From positions 1-64,000 of the forward strand of contig CAZZEC010000006.1 in the NCBI GenBank assembly GCA_964652565.1: a stretch of 64,000 nt of DNA. Direction: 5' to 3'. Below, in pieces: positions 52,626 to 60,848 of the stretch (the first letter of the stretch is position 1; the number at the start of each line of letters is the position of its first letter). A program made the translations under genes and the position numbers. Source of the DNA: JBCCTX01 sp964652565. Lineage in GTDB: Bacteria > Bacteroidota > Bacteroidia > J057. The notes beneath the pieces are model-generated. The model was not told the DNA's origin. It ran no database searches and saw only the letters and a program-made list of their open reading frames with translations.

Positions 52626-53010
52626 GAGTAGCATATAGCTCTATCGCTGTCTTGAGTATATTGGGAGAGAGGAAAGTCCGGACAGCACAGGGTATTCTGC
52701 TTCCTAACAGGAAGGATTCCGAATAATTCTAATCGGAATACAGCAAGTGCAACAGAAAGTATACCGCCAACCACTTTTAAGAGTGGAGGTAAGGGTGAAA
52801 TGGTGGGGTAAGAGCCCACCGGTAGACCGAGTGATCGGACTAGCCAGGTAAACCTCAGAAGCTGAAAGGCCAAATATACCGACGCTAAGGGCGACCCGTC
52901 TGATGTCGGAGGGTAGGCCGATAGATCCAGTTGGCGACAGCTGGGCTAGATAAATGATAGAGGTCCCTATGTTTTGGGATACAGAATCCGGCTTATATTA
53001 TGTGCTACAA
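52626..53010 (+). ncRNA. rnpB: RNase P RNA (bacterial class A)
   Basis: Diagnostic RNase P elements are visible in order: GAGGAAAGTCCGGAC, CACAGGG, ACAGAAAG, AAGGGTGAAA, GTAAGAGCCCACCG, GGTAAAC, ATAAATGATAGAGG and the 3' signature ACAGAATCCGGCTTAT. The outer helix P1 pairs GTAGCA (52628-52633) with TGCTAC (53003-53008). It processes the 5' ends of precursor tRNAs with the RnpA protein. Boundaries are good to a few bases. A terminator follows at 53016. Confidence 0.96.
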
Positions 53011-53015
53011 ATAAC

Positions 53016-53047
53016 ATCGGACTGCATTTAGCAGTCCGATTCCTTTA
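53016..53047 (+). terminator. Terminator of rnpB
   Basis: ATCGGACTGC and GCAGTCCGAT form a perfect 10-bp stem with an ATTTA loop, followed by TCCTTT. Confidence 0.75.
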
Positions 53048-53077
53048 TATATGTCATCTTTGTTTTATTCGTTGATG

Positions 53078-54424
53078 CTAATTAGGTCGAACTCTGCGGC
53101 TACTCCTGGCAGATGAACGAGACGAACTTCTGCTGGAAGACCTGTTGTACGAAGAGCTTCTGTTGGACGAGCTTGATCTATTGCGGTTATAGCTTGGGGA
53201 CGAACTTCTGCTNNNNNNNNNNNNNNNNNNNNNNNNNNNNNNNNNNNNNNNNNNNNNNNNNNNNNNNNNNNNNNNNNNNNNNNNNNNNNNNNNNNNNNNN
53301 NNNNNNNNNNNNCTTGCCCCATTGCGGTTATAGCTTGGAGACGAACTTCTACTGGAAGGCCTGTTGTACGAAGAGCTTCTGTTGGACGAGCTTGCCCCAT
53401 TGCGGTTATAGCTTGGAGACGAACTTCTACTGGAAGGCCTGTTGTACGAAGAGCTTCTGTTGGACGAGCTTGCCCCATTGCGGTTATAGCTTGGAGACGA
53501 ACTTCTACTGGAAGGTCTTCTTGTGGTATAAGCATCTCTGGATGTATTAGTCCTGGAAGAACTGCGAACATTTGTGCGCGACCCGGGAGTTCTGCTAGAT
53601 GCAGAATTATTTGATCTTGCAGAAGTAGGACGTCGTCTGACACCAGCATCTCTTCTGTCGTACTGATCAACTACATATCTAGTTCTTGAATTACTTCTTG
53701 TGAGTGTCCCATCAGGTCTTCTTTTAAAGTCGGTGTAAACTGCTTTGCGTCCACCATATCTTCCATCTAATTCATAGTTTAAAGAAGATCTTCTGTACCA
53801 ATAGTTCTGTGTGGCATCAAATACTCCGTCATTATATCCCGCGTAATACCCATTATTGAATCCTCTGCGATACCCTCTGTTAAATCCCCATCCACCACCG
53901 TAATATCCTCCAAAGAAATTATTATTGTAGAACCCTCTTCTAAAGGAAAAAGGATCATAAAAGAAAGGATCGTAAAACCTGTTAAATCCAAAGCGACCAA
54001 ACCCGAAGCGACCAAATCCAAAATTGAAATTAATGGAAAAAGCAGGTCTAAACCCAAAAAATACTGATTGAGTAAAGAATGCAGTTCTTGGACCCAGGAA
54101 AACAGGGCATGGACGAGGAGCGTAAAAGGCATCCCATAAAGGGGTTCCTATGACAAAGTAGATATCATTGGCAAAGAACGGATCGTAATAATTCCATGCA
54201 AATGCCCTACTTTGAACGGGATGAAATCTTCTCAAACGTCTTGAGAATCGGAAATCATCATAGTAATCATACTCATTCCATGGATCATTATCCTCTACGA
54301 TGGGTAACGCGATCGAATGATTAGGGGTTAACATCTTCGGTATTTCACTCCCTAAGCTAATTTTGGCTTGTGCAAGTGTAATACCTGTAAATAGAAGGAA
54401 TAAGTATGTAAAAATTCGCATCAT
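53078..54424 (-). CDS. Exported Ser/Arg-rich repeat protein, interrupted by an assembly gap
   Basis: From the double ATG at 54424/54421 the product has a signal peptide (RIFTYLFLLFTGITLAQA). A central Phe/Tyr/Gly/Asn-rich segment (about 85-190) includes NFNFGFGRFGFGRFGFNRF and GGYYGGGWGFNRGY. A Ser/Arg/Asn-rich tail (about 255 to the end) is built on a 26-residue unit SRSSSPSYNRNGASSSN and following NRSSSYNRP, repeated at least three times. One hundred N bases (53213-53312) lie in the repeat. The C-terminus is SSARSSRRVRPN. Function is unknown; it looks like a disordered, possibly structural or nucleic-acid-binding exported protein. Confidence 0.75.
   Translation of the reverse strand: MMRIFTYLFLLFTGITLAQAKISLGSEIPKMLTPNHSIALPIVEDNDPWNEYDYYDDFRFSRRLRRFHPVQSRAFAWNYYDPFFANDIYFVIGTPLWDAFYAPRPCPVFLGPRTAFFTQSVFFGFRPAFSINFNFGFGRFGFGRFGFNRFYDPFFYDPFSFRRGFYNNNFFGGYYGGGWGFNRGYRRGFNNGYYAGYNDGVFDATQNYWYRRSSLNYELDGRYGGRKAVYTDFKRRPDGTLTRSNSRTRYVVDQYDRRDAGVRRRPTSARSNNSASSRTPGSRTNVRSSSRTNTSRDAYTTRRPSSRSSSPSYNRNGASSSNRSSSYNRPSSRSSSPSYNRNGASSSNRSSSYNRPSSRSSSPSYNRNGAXXXXXXXXXXXXXXXXXXXXXXXXXXXXXXXXXXSRSSSPSYNRNRSSSSNRSSSYNRSSSRSSSRSSARSSRRVRPN
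53121..53516 (-). repeat. 78-bp tandem repeat array, partly unsequenced
   Basis: Unit starts are at 53313, 53391 and 53469 (78 bp apart, 26 codons); the last of these diverges after about 47 bases. A partial unit starts at 53172 and the end of another at about 53121. The array is near-identical, so short reads could not span it, which explains the gap. Confidence 0.9.
53213..53312. other. Assembly gap (100 N)
   Basis: A run of exactly 100 unknown bases, a common placeholder size. From the repeat phase, 41 bases of a unit precede the gap and a new unit starts just after it. The true gap should be 37+78k bases, so 100 is probably not its real length. Confidence 0.9.
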
Positions 54425-54611
54425 TTCTCTACTATATTTCTGGTTATACATCTCTTATGACTTACATAAATTAAAGGTTTTTAGTTTTCTATATCAATAC
54501 CAAATGAGCATACGTGTTACCAGGGTAAAAAAGTGTGCGTAAGTTTTCAATCTTTAGGTTAAGGTACTAATATAGTTGGTATTTGTTTTACTAAAATTTG
54601 TTGCAAACGAC

Positions 54612-54642
54612 TTGTTTTAAACTAATTTTATTAGTATTTTTG
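54612..54642 (+). promoter_or_regulatory. Promoter of the transglycosylase gene
   Basis: TTG at 54612-54614 and TATTTTTG at 54635-54642 are 20 bp apart, a good match to -33 and -7 (TAnnTTTG). The ATG is at 54685. Confidence 0.6.
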
Positions 54643-54684
54643 TAATAAATTTAGCTAGAGATAAGCTGGATCGTAGATTAATTA

Positions 54685-55446
54685 ATGCCTGATAACATGG
54701 ATAAACAAGGACCCTTTCCCAGACCCTATCAGTCGAGGAAAAAATACATTGTACTCTCTATACCCACGGGTATACCCAGATTAGTCAAAAACCTGGGGTT
54801 GATCACCGCAATAGTTGCGGGATCAAATTATATGACATACCGGTTAGTTTCTTCTGAGCATCAGGAAGTATATGCATCTATCGGAGAATTAGCCAGTAGT
54901 CCCAGTTTGTACTTGATTGACAAAGCGAGTATACACGTTGGAGAACCTCAAAAGTTCGAAGAAAAAGTTAGAGATATTTCAGATATGCTGGATGTACCCG
55001 CAGAGTGGCTCATGGCAGTTATGTATGCAGAATCAAAGTTTGATGCATCGGTCTTCAACCACAAGGGGAGTGGTGCTGTAGGTCTCATACAATTTATGCC
55101 TTCTACTGCCATGGATATGAATGTATCTGCTGAACGTTTAAGTCGTATGACTCCATTACAGCAACTAGAATATGTATATTTGTATTTGCAAAAAGTCAGG
55201 GAGAAATATGGTGATTATACCAGTCTTACAGATCTATATCTTGGAATACTATTTCCAAAAGCAAGAAATCAAGACGAATGCTTTACCTTATATGCGAGGC
55301 CCTCTACCGCATATCGCCAAAACGCTGGACTCGATGAAAATAAGGATGGGAGAGTTACAATCAGCGATATTGATCGTAGAATGGCACGTTTGTTTCCTAC
55401 AGCTTACGATTTGAGGAAATATGAAGAGACTCCTTTTCCACAATAG
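54685..55446 (+). CDS. Membrane-anchored lytic transglycosylase (SLT domain) with EF-hand-like loop
   Basis: The 253-residue protein has one N-terminal membrane helix (about 36-55, LGLITAIVAGSNYMTYRLV). The SLT domain (about 95-185) contains AVMYAESKFD, whose Glu is the expected catalytic acid, and GAVGLIQFMPSTA. A later segment, DENKDGRVTISD (about 225-236), has the spacing of an EF-hand calcium loop. Members cut peptidoglycan glycan strands, releasing anhydro-MurNAc ends. Its promoter matches the Bacteroidota consensus. It ends 57 bp before the convergent antitoxin gene stop. Confidence 0.88.
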   Translation: MPDNMDKQGPFPRPYQSRKKYIVLSIPTGIPRLVKNLGLITAIVAGSNYMTYRLVSSEHQEVYASIGELASSPSLYLIDKASIHVGEPQKFEEKVRDISDMLDVPAEWLMAVMYAESKFDASVFNHKGSGAVGLIQFMPSTAMDMNVSAERLSRMTPLQQLEYVYLYLQKVREKYGDYTSLTDLYLGILFPKARNQDECFTLYARPSTAYRQNAGLDENKDGRVTISDIDRRMARLFPTAYDLRKYEETPFPQ

Positions 55447-55502
55447 TAAGATTATGAGAAAGCGTTTTAAAATGAGGGGGGAGTCCATGGACCCCTCCTG
55501 GA

Positions 55503-56501
55503 CTACACCCCCTGCAAATCAAATGCATACGCCTGATAACTGATGAGATCTCTATAATCCTTATTTTCAATCCATCCTTTTTCAGAGTGGGAAATTTCTA
55601 TGATCTTTCGAGTTCTCACTTCATCAAACCGCTCGACAACGTCTTTCATGGTTTGTAATTCTCTATCATCGAACAGTGATATATCGAATGAGTGAAGTGG
55701 GAAAAATCGTTCTCCAGTTCCCCCGTGATCATACATTTCCTCTTCTATCCTGATATAACCTAATGTCTCTAGCAAACCAAATAATTCGTGATAGTGGGAA
55801 GGGACAGGTCCTAACTGAATAGCTCGGTAGTTGCAACCAGTAATTGAGAAACCCGTCCGTTTATAATTGAGAAAGTCGCAATAAAAAAGAAGCTTATTTA
55901 ATCTGGTTTTAAGAGGTTTTGCCTGAGAGACTAAAAATAGTATACAATGAGCGACTTTTGTTAAATTGGGTTTTATGAAACCATTATATTCAGTTGCCCC
56001 ATCATCTGGATTCCAGATCCTGCTGATAGATTGTTGTTTGTGAAGCTGTTGTTTGAGAAGGGATATTTGTTCACACAATTTTTTATATATCTTTTTGGTG
56101 AAGATCTTGCGCTTCTCTTCGACAAATTTCTCAAAGGTATCAGGATCTTTAGCCAAGCGTATTAATTTGGCATGTGCAAGACTAGGCATGCATCCATGTT
56201 CATATTGACGATAACTATTGATCCCAAAATCTAATATGTCTGCCATTTTTGCGGCAGATAACCCATATTGGGAACGGATTTGCTTAATCTCATTTGGAAA
56301 GGGAACATGATGCTTTTCTCTATATTGATTGTAGACTTGGTTTTCATTTAGGGTATCCTGCTCAGTGGTGACAAATACTTCTCCGCTATCATTATTTTTA
56401 CAGAAATGGCGCCAGAACGTAAACCACTCATTTCTAAAGCGCACCTTGGATTGCTCTTTCAAATACTTAGTATTTCCTACCTCTAAAGGATACTGCTTCA
56501 T
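55503..56501 (-). CDS. Panacea-domain (SocA-like) antitoxin with HTH and eroded MqsA-type N-terminus
   Basis: The 332-residue protein has three parts. The N-terminal zinc-finger-like part (residues 1-60) resembles MqsA/YgiT, but only one of the four Cys is present (HFCKNN). An HTH_XRE-like segment (about 72-135) contains QIRSQYGLSAAKMADILDFG and NSYRQYEHG. The C-terminal Panacea/DUF4065 domain (about 180-330) has RLNKLLFYCDFLNYKRTGF and YRAIQLGPVPSHYHEL. Panacea domains neutralise many unrelated toxins. The MqsR-like gene lies 23 bp upstream on the same strand, in the toxin-first order. Confidence 0.85.
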   Translation of the reverse strand: MKQYPLEVGNTKYLKEQSKVRFRNEWFTFWRHFCKNNDSGEVFVTTEQDTLNENQVYNQYREKHHVPFPNEIKQIRSQYGLSAAKMADILDFGINSYRQYEHGCMPSLAHAKLIRLAKDPDTFEKFVEEKRKIFTKKIYKKLCEQISLLKQQLHKQQSISRIWNPDDGATEYNGFIKPNLTKVAHCILFLVSQAKPLKTRLNKLLFYCDFLNYKRTGFSITGCNYRAIQLGPVPSHYHELFGLLETLGYIRIEEEMYDHGGTGERFFPLHSFDISLFDDRELQTMKDVVERFDEVRTRKIIEISHSEKGWIENKDYRDLISYQAYAFDLQGV

Positions 56502-56524
56502 AATACAGAATGTTTAATTACACT

Positions 56525-56860
56525 TTACACCCGATAAAAACCATAGCATCTCACAGGTTCTTCAGGTAATCCAAGTGAAATAATAATATGAATCTCTTTG
56601 GCTTTAAGCTTAGTTCTAAATCTCCAACACGTAATGCATGTATGGTGACAATCATTTTTTTTATCATAAAAATCATCCCTTTCCACCTTGTCAATTAATC
56701 TTTCCCGGTCTTTGGGACTGACCTCCATATCCAGTAATGCTTGGAAGTTTTGGTCGGGATGATAGAACACGATTCCATATACCTCTCTCTGTCTGTGAAA
56801 GACTGATAAAAACTGAGAAACTTCATCTTCATTATCTTGTGGAGGAAAAGGTTGATTCAC
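56525..56860 (-). CDS. MqsR-like toxin of a toxin-antitoxin pair
   Basis: The 111-residue protein has YGIVFYHPDQNFQALLDMEV and PKDRERLIDKVERDDFYD, and a later strand-rich part KAKEIHIIISLGLPEEPV with a Cys-containing end. This is the layout of the MqsR/RelE-like family that cuts mRNA at ribosomes. A CHHTCITCW segment in the middle is unusual and might bind zinc. The antitoxin follows on the same strand. Confidence comes from both the sequence pattern and the neighbour. Confidence 0.75.
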   Translation of the reverse strand: MNQPFPPQDNEDEVSQFLSVFHRQREVYGIVFYHPDQNFQALLDMEVSPKDRERLIDKVERDDFYDKKNDCHHTCITCWRFRTKLKAKEIHIIISLGLPEEPVRCYGFYRV

Positions 56861-57013
56861 AATTTAATCAAACTTTAAAGTTGCATATCCTTTTCTATTT
56901 AACGGAATACGCAACTAAAAAGTTGTGCAAAATGCTAATTTATTTAGGTATTTGTGAATAGTTATACTCCTTGGTTCATTTAGAATAAATAAAAAATAAT
57001 TGGTCATTATTTA

Positions 57014-57021
57014 TATTTTTG
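57014..57021 (+). promoter_or_regulatory. -7 box candidate of the M14 gene
   Basis: TATTTTTG matches TAnnTTTG, 16 bp before the Met at 57037. No -33 element with normal spacing was found. The transcript would have a very short leader. Confidence 0.35.
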
Positions 57022-57036
57022 CATAATATGCCTTGT

Positions 57037-59580
57037 ATGACTAAGTACTTTAAAATTTGGGCCCTTTTAATCCTTTTTATAGATTATTGCCCTCTCTTTG
57101 CACAGAATATTCAAGATCCAGGGGAATTTTTGGGATATCCATTGGGGTCTCAATTCACCTACCACCATCAGATGGTGGCTTATTTTGAATACGTAGCCAA
57201 TAACTCAGATAAAGTACAGCTCATTCCCTATGGAAAAACCTATGAAGGCAGACCACTGATGTTAGTAGCAGTGAGCAACGAGCAGAACATAGGAAACCTG
57301 GAAGATATTCGAAAAAAGAATTTGCTGGAAGCTGGACTTTCGGACGAGTCAGCATCAGCTCAGCAAATACCTATCGCATGGTATGGCTTCAATGTGCATG
57401 GAAACGAATCAGTGGGTATGGAAGCTTCTATGGCCATGCTCTATGCGTTAGTTGAGGGAGATACTGCAAATTGGCTAGAAGATATGGTCGTATTGATAGA
57501 CCCCTGTGTTAATCCTGATGGTAGGGATAGATATGCCAATTGGTACAGACAGGCAGCCAACCGTCGCCCCACTCCCCAGAGAAACTCTTATGAACATCAT
57601 GAACCATGGCCCGGAGGAAGATATAATCATTACCTGTTTGATCTAAACAGGGATTGGTGTTGGCAGACCCAGATTGAAAGCCAGCAGCGCATGAATCTTT
57701 ATCATCAATGGATGCCTCATGTGGCAGTGGATTTTCATGAAATGGGACCTAATTCTACCTTTTTCTTTGGACCGGCTGCTAAACCCTATCACGTCGTAAT
57801 TACTGGCTGGCAAAGGGAATTTCAGGGCCTGGTAGGGAAGAATAATGCATTTTATTTTGATCAAAACGCATGGTTATATTTCACACGTGAAGTGTTTGAT
57901 CTGCTCTATCCCAGCTATGGTGATACCTGGCCTACCTATAATGGAGCAATTGGCTTTACCTATGAACAAGGTGGCTCAGGAAGTGCAGGAAGAGCGCTCA
58001 TCATCGTTAATGGCGACACCCTGACATTATATGATAGATTAGCTCATCATTTTACAGCTGGTTGGGCAACACTGGAAACTACTCATCGCAATAGAAATCG
58101 ACTGATACAAGAGTTTAATACATTTTTTGAAAATGGTCGTACCCAACCTGATAGTAAGTATAAAAGCTATGTCATAAAGGCTGATCAAACTTCTCCCAAT
58201 CGTCTGAAGGCATTTCTTGAACTACTGGATAAGCAACGAATTCAATATGGAAAGCCTGGCACAGGTGTCGGAAATGGGCCTATCAATGGGTTTTCCTACC
58301 CCAGTGGGACATCTACAACATTTACTGTAAATGAAGATGATATTATTATCAGTGCTTTTCAATCGAAATCCAACCTTGTTCAGGTCCTTATGGAACCGTT
58401 TACGTATCTGGAAGATTCCATTACCTACGATCTAACAGCCTGGGCACTTCCATATGTGTATGATTTAGATGCATATGCTACAGAGCGAACGCTTGATGTA
58501 CAAGTGGATGACTTCGATTTAAACTTGCCTTCTAACACTGTGGCAGATGAACAACCCTACGGTTGGCTCGTAAAATGGCAAGACCCCTCTCAGGTATATT
58601 TTCTCTCTGCATTGTTGGATAATGATATACATGTCAGATATGCTGAAAAGTCATTCCAAATACATGAAAATAGCTACGAACCTGGTACCCTAATCATTAC
58701 TCGTACAGACAATATCCAGGCAGGTCTCGATCAGATTGTGGTTGAGATGGCAAATGAATATCACTGCGAGCTTATACCTGTTGAAACGGGTATGGTAGAA
58801 GAAGGGAAAGATTTTGGCTCGGGGGATGTATCATTTGTTAGGGCACCGGACATTGCGATTATAAATGGAGAAGGTGTATCTCCTACTGCTTTTGGGGAAA
58901 TATGGCATTATTTTGAGCGTGAACTTAACTATCCCGTTCAGGTTATCAATACCTCTTATCTGAATCGAGTGAGTCTCTCTGATTACGATATATTGATACT
59001 GGCTTCAGGTTCATACAGTAGATTTGACGATAAAATTTTGAATTACGTCAGAGAAGGGGGGAAAGTCATTGCCCTGGAAAGAGCCATCTCGATCTTTGCT
59101 AATGCATATGATGATGACGTACCTGAAACAGAACTTGCCAGAGCTATTGAAGTTGAATCTGAAAAGGAAGACGAGGAATCAGACCAGACTTCTGAAGATA
59201 TTTTGTTGGAAATATATGGTGACCGGGAACGCAAACGTTTGAGTAACTCTGTAGCAGGTAGTATCTATGAAGTAAAGTTGGATGAAACTCATCCCCTTGT
59301 TTTTGGAATGGGAGAAAGAACATTTTTAATAAAAAGAAATAGTACCCCTTTTCCGTATTTACCAGAAGGATCGTGGAATGTAGGAACTTTTGAAGGAGAT
59401 GCTCACAGAAGTGGTTTTACGGGTGCTAATCTCAGAAGGGATCTACAGAATACGCTGGCCTTTGGCGTGGAAAACTTCGGTAATGGGACGATTATATATA
59501 TTTCTGACTCGCCAATCATCAGGCAGTTTTGGTATGCCGGGAAGTTATTGCTTGGAAACGCGATATTCATGGTGGATTAA
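57037..59580 (+). CDS. Secreted M14-family zinc carboxypeptidase
   Basis: From Met at 57037 (TKYFKIWALLILFIDYCPLFAQ) the protein has 847 residues. The frame back to 57019 begins with TTG, and another Met at 57028 is possible. After the signal peptide comes the M14 catalytic domain (about 45-350), with zinc ligands in VHGNESVGME (HxxE) and VDFHEMGPNS, and the catalytic Glu in GFTYEQGGSG. The C-terminal half has a glutamine-amidotransferase-like region, including DYDILILASGSYSRFDDKIL. Enzymes of this type remove C-terminal residues from peptides. No T9SS tail is seen. Confidence 0.9.
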   Translation: MTKYFKIWALLILFIDYCPLFAQNIQDPGEFLGYPLGSQFTYHHQMVAYFEYVANNSDKVQLIPYGKTYEGRPLMLVAVSNEQNIGNLEDIRKKNLLEAGLSDESASAQQIPIAWYGFNVHGNESVGMEASMAMLYALVEGDTANWLEDMVVLIDPCVNPDGRDRYANWYRQAANRRPTPQRNSYEHHEPWPGGRYNHYLFDLNRDWCWQTQIESQQRMNLYHQWMPHVAVDFHEMGPNSTFFFGPAAKPYHVVITGWQREFQGLVGKNNAFYFDQNAWLYFTREVFDLLYPSYGDTWPTYNGAIGFTYEQGGSGSAGRALIIVNGDTLTLYDRLAHHFTAGWATLETTHRNRNRLIQEFNTFFENGRTQPDSKYKSYVIKADQTSPNRLKAFLELLDKQRIQYGKPGTGVGNGPINGFSYPSGTSTTFTVNEDDIIISAFQSKSNLVQVLMEPFTYLEDSITYDLTAWALPYVYDLDAYATERTLDVQVDDFDLNLPSNTVADEQPYGWLVKWQDPSQVYFLSALLDNDIHVRYAEKSFQIHENSYEPGTLIITRTDNIQAGLDQIVVEMANEYHCELIPVETGMVEEGKDFGSGDVSFVRAPDIAIINGEGVSPTAFGEIWHYFERELNYPVQVINTSYLNRVSLSDYDILILASGSYSRFDDKILNYVREGGKVIALERAISIFANAYDDDVPETELARAIEVESEKEDEESDQTSEDILLEIYGDRERKRLSNSVAGSIYEVKLDETHPLVFGMGERTFLIKRNSTPFPYLPEGSWNVGTFEGDAHRSGFTGANLRRDLQNTLAFGVENFGNGTIIYISDSPIIRQFWYAGKLLLGNAIFMVD

Positions 59581-59801
59581 GTTGCACCCCTCATAACAAA
59601 ATGTAACTTGAATTCATTTAGTCAATGATTTTTCCCTTACTGATAGTTCTCTATTCTGTTATTTGTGAGGGAGATGATGACTTTTTGAGTTTTTCAAACC
59701 ATTCTTTAAAAGAGGATAAAAATTGGATAAATTCTGATGAAAAAAAATGATATATTTACCTAAATTATTTTGTTTAACTTCCAACACTCCTTGCAATTCA
59801 T
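59581..59801. other. Short intergenic region before the terminator
   Basis: About 220 AT-rich bases without a gene, kept here because the terminator at 59802 on the plus strand lies 220 bp past the M14 stop. A small transcript in this space is possible but unsupported. Confidence 0.3.
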
Positions 59802-59830
59802 ACAGCCGCTAACATGCGGCTGTTTTTTTT
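59802..59830 (+). terminator. Plus-strand terminator overlapping the psuG stop
   Basis: ACAGCCGC and GCGGCTGT form a perfect 8-bp stem with a 6-nt loop and an eight-T tail. The T tail overlaps the minus-strand psuG stop. Read on the minus strand it lacks a T tail. Confidence 0.85.
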
Positions 59831-60797
59831 ACCTAAATCTTCTTCTGATCCAAGAATCTTGTGGTTCTTCGATTTGAGGTTCCAATTGATGTAGTGCTAC
59901 AGCAATTTTTGCAGCTAACTTAGCATTATTTCTGACCAATTTTTTATTGGCTTCCAGGCTTTTTCCTCCAGTTAATGTCTTAATCCGATCCAGCAGAAAA
60001 GGTGTTATCTCTTTACCTTTGATAGATTGTCGTTCAGCTTCTTCAATTGCACGATTTACAGCTTGCTCTATCATGTCTTTCTCTATAATGTTTTGGTCAG
60101 CTAACGGATTGGCAATTAATATTCCATTGGATAATCCCATATCCCGGTGAGTTTGTATCATTTTTGCTATCTCACTAAGCGTATCGAGTCTAAAGGGAAC
60201 GGGAAGCCCGCTGGATCTGGTAAAGAACGCAGGAAATTCATCGGTTTCAACACCTACAACTGGAATTCCCATAGTCTCCAAATATTCTAAAGTAGCTGGA
60301 AGGTCCAAAATAGCTTTTGCCCCTGCTGAAACTACAGTTACAGGAGTGCGAGATAGTTCCTGCAAGTCAGCAGAGATATCAAAGCTTTGCATAGCATTTC
60401 GATGGACTCCTCCAATCCCTCCCGTGGCAAAGAGCTTGAGGCCGGCAAGATGCGCGCATAACATAGTTGCTGCTACTGTTGTCCCTGCGTGTTTTTGTTG
60501 AGAAATGACAAAACTAATATCTCGGCGACTTGCTTTAATCACATTGGGATTCTTGGCAAGTCTTCCTATTTCATCCAGTGTTAGCCCTATGTTGATCTTA
60601 CCGGAAATAATGGCAATGGTCGCAGGTATAGCTCCTTCTGATCTGATAATTTGTTCTACAGATAATGCGGTTTCTACATTTTCAGGATATGGCATACCAT
60701 GGGCAATAATCGTAGATTCCAAGGCGACTACGGGCTTATTTTCACTTAACGCTGCTTCGACTTCCGGTGTGTATATAATGTGCTTTTGTGGATTCAT
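59829..60797 (-). CDS. psuG: Pseudouridine-5'-phosphate glycosidase
   Basis: The 322-residue enzyme breaks the C-C glycosidic bond of pseudouridine 5'-phosphate to uracil and ribose 5-phosphate. Characteristic motifs are VVALESTIIAHGMPYPENVE, NPNVIKASRRDIS, ATGGIGGVHRNA and GAKAILDLPATLEYLE. Residues corresponding to the catalytic Lys/Glu regions are conserved in these stretches. The kinase partner psuK is not next to it. It is cytoplasmic and appears to be monocistronic. Confidence 0.95.
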   Translation of the reverse strand: MNPQKHIIYTPEVEAALSENKPVVALESTIIAHGMPYPENVETALSVEQIIRSEGAIPATIAIISGKINIGLTLDEIGRLAKNPNVIKASRRDISFVISQQKHAGTTVAATMLCAHLAGLKLFATGGIGGVHRNAMQSFDISADLQELSRTPVTVVSAGAKAILDLPATLEYLETMGIPVVGVETDEFPAFFTRSSGLPVPFRLDTLSEIAKMIQTHRDMGLSNGILIANPLADQNIIEKDMIEQAVNRAIEEAERQSIKGKEITPFLLDRIKTLTGGKSLEANKKLVRNNAKLAAKIAVALHQLEPQIEEPQDSWIRRRFR

Positions 60798-60848
60798 AGT
60801 TTCAATGTTGCATTTTTTTTATTAAAATTAAATTAATATCCTGCATTA

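Noticed and set aside
53121..53516. CRISPR array
   Set aside because: The 78-bp units are directly adjacent and encode protein; no spacer variety, no cas genes.
53113..53550. Plus-strand Cys-rich repeat ORF over the N gap
   Set aside because: It is an antisense reading of the same tandem repeat; the minus-strand frame has the signal peptide and natural composition.
53065..53670. Alternative minus-strand ORF with valine/leucine-rich repeats across the N gap
   Set aside because: It is a frame-shifted reading of the 78-bp Ser/Arg repeat and exists only because N bases hide stops.
55447..55502. Hairpin-like GGGGGGAGTCC/GGACCCCTCC between convergent genes
   Set aside because: Stem is imperfect and lacks a T-run, so I do not call a terminator.
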